Assembly (NCBI GenBank): GCA_905397405.1
Contig: CAJPVJ010000580.1
Coordinates: 1-22,785 of the forward strand
Direction of reading: 5' to 3'
Length of the DNA stretch: 22,785 nt
Source of the DNA: Oppiella nova
Lineage: Eukaryota; Arthropoda; Arachnida; Sarcoptiformes; Oppiidae
In this document: one piece after another, positions 20,000-22,785 of the stretch
How positions within the stretch are numbered: position 1 is the first letter of the stretch
Layout: each line of letters starts with the position of its first letter
Notes under the pieces: generated by a model
What the model was told of the DNA's origin: nothing
Database searches by the model: none
What the model saw: the letters and a program-made list of their open reading frames with translations, nothing else
Program-made: the position numbers and the translations under genes

Positions 20000-20708
20000 T
20001 TTGCATTCCCGCCAAACCTATGGACTCATTTCCGGGGCCAACACTACTTGATTGGCAGACAGTGGAGAAAAAGTTGGCCTGGGGGGTTATCATACTTCGT
20101 GGCGGGGGGTTCTCAATGGCAGATACGGCTTCTGTGAGACAGTTATTGATTAAAGCTTAATAGTGATATAAACAATGTATTATATTTGACAGAAAAGCGG
20201 ACTCACCAAGCTAATCGGGACCCAATTGACTCACTTGGATGTGCTTTCATTGGTTGGAATCGTTATAATTATGTCACTGTTGGCCACAATATTCACAGAA
20301 CTGGCGTCCAATTCAGCGATTGCCACAATCTTTCTGCCTATCGCTGGACAACTGGTTATTATTACTGAATAAACAATTAAATTTTAAAGTAATTATCATA
20401 TATTTAATGCATTCATAGGCCACAAGTCTTGAAATAAATCCGTTGGTATTAATGATCCCGATCACACTTTCGTGTTCTTATGCATTTGTATTACCGGTGG
20501 GAACACCCGCTAATGCATTAGTCTTTAATCACGCAAAACTTCGCGCAACTGATATGGTATTTAAATTACACAATAATAGATATATGATATAATATGTGAA
20601 TATGTGAATATTATATCATATATCCTGTCTAAAAATTAAAGTTTATATAGACTAAAATAAAATAAATTCTATATTTAGATAATTCCCGGAATAATAGCTT
20701 TTTATTAA
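20000..20708 (+). pseudogene. SLC13 3' exons, second copy (partial, probably allelic)
   Basis: Exon 7 from its middle (20000-20133), exon 8 (20193-20354), exon 9 (20419-20556) and the start of exon 10 (20679 onward), with the same splice sites as the first copy. The acceptor before exon 9 is a stronger TTCATAG here, against TTCAAAG in the first copy. Exon 10 is normal for 20 bases, then enters a complemented tract and meets a stop at 20706-20708. Complementing restores the proper end (NLWAIA and stop). It is not a separate gene: it lacks exons 1-6 and begins at a contig edge. Confidence 0.8.
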
Positions 20709-20826
20709 ACAAACTGACATTACGACCAATTAAATACCCGATAACGTATCCCAATGTTTGATTTAAACAATTTTCCCGATTGGGCTCTAAATAATCAAAC
20801 TATAAGTTAATTACAAAAATTATAAA
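20699..20826. other. In-place complemented tract over the SLC13 terminal exon and 3' UTR, second copy
   Basis: Bases 20699-20825 are the in-place complement of the first copy's 16753-16799 followed by 16928-17007 (47 + 80 = 127 positions). Base 20826 does not fit, and next to it the copies differ by a 10-base indel, so the right edge abuts a real allelic difference. Complemented, it encodes [15 protein letters not shown] and a stop. Confidence 0.95.
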
Positions 20827-21108
20827 CAAACTATGCATTCAAATGTACATTTGAGACCAAAATTTAAATAATTGTCATTTAATAATTTTGTAATTTTATA
20901 TTCATTATAGAAAGTGAACGTTAATTTTATTTTATCTCAACATTTAAGTTTTATGTTATTTTATTAATTGTATTTTGTATTTGTATTAAAAACAAAGTTA
21001 TTTTTGTCACAAACTTCTCACTGACAAAAGTCAGTAATTGAAATATAAATAAATTTCATTACATATATTATACTTAATCATTATTTGAAGAATCAAATGT
21101 CGGATGTT

Positions 21109-21297
21109 TTACTTTTTACCAATAATTATGATACCGATGGGTATGTCTTCAGAATCGTCGCCATCGTCTGCATCATCGGAGTAGTCGTCATCTCCTGGTG
21201 TTGTGCTTCTTCGAGAAGACTCAGTGGTATGTTTGTCACAAACAACCCATTCATTTATGGATAATAACATCAAAACAGATAAAATTAATGTTATCAA
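21109..21297 (-). CDS. Small secreted acidic peptide, second copy, start removed by a complemented tract
   Basis: Same protein as 17301-17504 from residue 7 on, with substitutions in the Asp-rich part (Tyr-Ser-Asp for Tyr-Asp-Asp, Glu-Asp for Glu-Gly). The first six codons, including the ATG, fall in the complemented tract 21296-21423 and are absent as given. Complementing restores M-N-S-V-L-K. Allelic copy, not a second gene, in my reading. Confidence 0.6.
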   Translation of the reverse strand: MITLILSVLMLLSINEWVVCDKHTTESSRRSTTPGDDDYSDDADDGDDSEDIPIGIIIIGKK

Positions 21298-21423
21298 TTC
21301 CTGTCTTAAGTAAAATTTAATACTGTTTTAACATTTGAAGATTTAAGCACAGGCCTTTAAATATTCGCTATTTTATAGATTCTCCCAGAGATAGACACTT
21401 AATGAATCAAAACAAACTGCCCA
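21296..21423. other. In-place complemented tract upstream of the acidic peptide, second copy
   Basis: All 128 bases are the in-place complement of the first copy: 21296-21351 of 17488-17543 and 21352-21423 of 17672-17743. Both flanks match the first copy in normal direct orientation right up to the edges. Confidence 0.97.
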
Positions 21424-22541
21424 TTCACAAATAAAGATTATTAATCTATATTAATCTATATAGATTCTATAAAATTGACAATTTGTATGCCATTTTAGAC
21501 TTATGGAAAATATATTGAAATTTGTAGATTAAATCAATTATCAATCATTAGGCTACTTATGAATAAATAAATTCTAAATGATTATTCAATAATTTTTAGT
21601 AAATGGAAATTGATTTATTATAATAACTTTTTGAAAGTATAATCAAATCATTAATCAAAGTTTTGGAAATCGTGAATTGCATGAATTTTGTTATTTAATT
21701 AAATCTTATCTCTGTAAAGTTTATTTGTACTACTGTAATTAATGTATATGTCTGGATTGATGCTGGTATTGATATAACAACTTGTGATTCACTAGAATTT
21801 TATATAATTTGTCATTTACTTCTGTACAAGGTATCATTTGGCACTCATGTGATCATTTTTATATTTGAAAAATACTTGAATTTCAGTCTTTTACCAATTC
21901 TTTGGAATTTAAAAAATCTATAGTAATCCTGGTGCATATTAATTTATATTCTGACATAATTCAACAAAATATCCACTTTATTACACAATATTTGTCTAGC
22001 AGTTAGTTTTGGAAATGATACTGTGTGTAAATGTAAAACATAAAAATTTAAACCCCTGTTCTCACGGAAACTATCAATTTTAAAATATCAAATTATATTA
22101 GTACTAAATAAAACCAATATAATTGTTTTTTATATAAAACAATTGATGGCATTTGAGTTATTCATGGTATTGTATCAAGAATTATAATAAAGTATAAAAA
22201 AAGTTATAAAAAATAAATAAAATAATGAAAAGAAAAGAAAGCTTTTGAATGAGGATTGCCTTCACAAGGGATGAAAGGAATCAAGTTTTCAAAGTTATGA
22301 ACAGCTCTTGACTTACATCTCAAACACTGAACACAACTGAAGACATGCGGACTAAGAGAGACGAGAACTCAATACATGCGACGCTATAGCAACACAACCC
22401 ATACATACATCAGCAGTGATGGGATCAACAAAACATATTTATCTCATGTCTCTCGTCACTAATGTCTCATTTGGTTGACAACTAATCCGACACTCATTTG
22501 CAACACTTATTGCTTACAATTGATTGTGAATTAAGCCGAAA

Positions 22542-22785
22542 ATGTCGGACACTTGCAGTGATATCATTATAATAGGCGGTGGTATAAGTGGTTTGAGTGT
22601 CGCCTATCACCTGCTGATGAATGACTTCGCCGGTCGTATCATAATATTGGAGTCGCGGCCCGTCATCGGCGGTCGCATAGCGTCGACGACCACCAAATAC
22701 GAGTGCCATCGGATCGAGTTGGGGGCCAATTGGATCCATGGCATTATGGGAAACCCCATCTATGACTTGGCCCTCAGACACAAAC
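22542..22785 (+). CDS. Polyamine/spermine oxidase, second copy, 5' part only
   Basis: ATG at 22542-22544, then the same 39 codons as the first copy, followed by the segment that is complemented in the first copy: RPVIGGRIAS, then CHRIELGANWIHGIMG and LALRHK. These are the R-x-x-GGR and GANWIHG motifs expected around the FAD in flavin amine oxidases, so this copy shows the true sense. It runs off the window end in frame. The long minus-strand frame over it is a shadow. Confidence 0.92.
   Translation, partial: MSDTCSDIIIIGGGISGLSVAYHLLMNDFAGRIIILESRPVIGGRIASTTTKYECHRIELGANWIHGIMGNPIYDLALRHK

Larger units (their letters stand above)
20000..22785 (+). repeat. Second copy of the SLC13 3' end / acidic peptide / oxidase 5' block
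   Basis: Begins at the base equivalent to 16066 in SLC13 exon 7 and ends at the base equivalent to 19122 in the oxidase. It has the same gene order and orientation as the first copy. It lacks the two 128-base insertions but carries two full complemented tracts (20699-20826, 21296-21423). Most simply, it is the alternate haplotype contig placed in tandem. Confidence 0.9.

Noticed and set aside
22494-22781. Minus-strand frame of 95 codons at the window end
   Set aside because: Shadow of the oxidase coding sequence on the plus strand.
18996-22785. A local DNA inversion between the two copies
   Set aside because: An inversion would read as the reverse complement. The match is to the unreversed complement only.
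1-22785. CRISPR arrays, bacterial operons, prophage or integrase systems
   Set aside because: The window is animal DNA with introns; no spaced direct repeats or prokaryotic genes were seen.

Overview
The window looks like arthropod nuclear DNA. It is strongly AT-rich, has short GT-AG introns (some about 50 bases), arthropod-like small secreted proteins, and metazoan gene families. An acariform mite is a reasonable guess, but that is inference only. Seven genes are supported: SNAPC1 (minus, 4023-5135), a sorbitol dehydrogenase SORD (minus, 5515-7008), a TCF23/TCF24-type bHLH factor (minus, 7382-8263), a single-exon BTB protein (plus, 8930-9454), a small cysteine-rich secreted peptide (plus, 11527-11769), an SLC13 anion/sodium symporter (plus, 14148-16837), a small acidic secreted peptide (minus, 17301-17504) and the 5' part of a polyamine/spermine oxidase (plus, 18879-19998). 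The last two and the 3' end of SLC13 are then repeated after a single N (19999) as a second copy, 20000-22785. This looks like the other haplotype joined in tandem.

The striking discovery is a class of tracts, 126-128 bases long, in which the sequence is the complement of what it should be WITHOUT being reversed. An inversion gives a reverse complement; these give a base-by-base, same-direction complement. Six full-length examples were found: 4279-4406 and 4981-5108 (SNAPC1), 5469-5596 (SORD), 18995-19122 (oxidase), 20699-20826 (SLC13 copy 2) and 21296-21423 (acidic peptide copy 2). Three are proven directly inside the window by comparing the two copies; for example 18996-19122 is the in-place complement of 22659-22785 at all 127 positions. 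The other three are shown by protein logic: complementing in place restores conserved family sequence, reading frame and splice sites exactly.

The same unit of 127-128 appears in four tandem duplications with a shift of exactly 128: 8487/8615, 10602/10730, 16672/16800 and 17416/17544. The last two are half direct and half complemented. Tract edges fall next to single variant bases, and one tract ends at precisely the position where the second copy (and the window) stops. No known recombination or replication event makes a parallel complement. The best explanation is a sequence-handling or assembly fault acting on k-mer-sized overlaps (k about 127) at heterozygous sites. As a result SNAPC1, SORD, the oxidase and the second copies look broken but probably are not.

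Layout: 1-4022 has no gene (two microsatellites). 4023-8263 is a run of three minus-strand genes. 8930-11769 holds two plus-strand genes separated by AT-rich DNA. 11961-14147 is mostly empty. 14148-19998 holds SLC13, the acidic peptide in convergent orientation, and the oxidase. 20000-22785 is the repeated block. The genes do not form a pathway; this is an ordinary animal gene neighbourhood.
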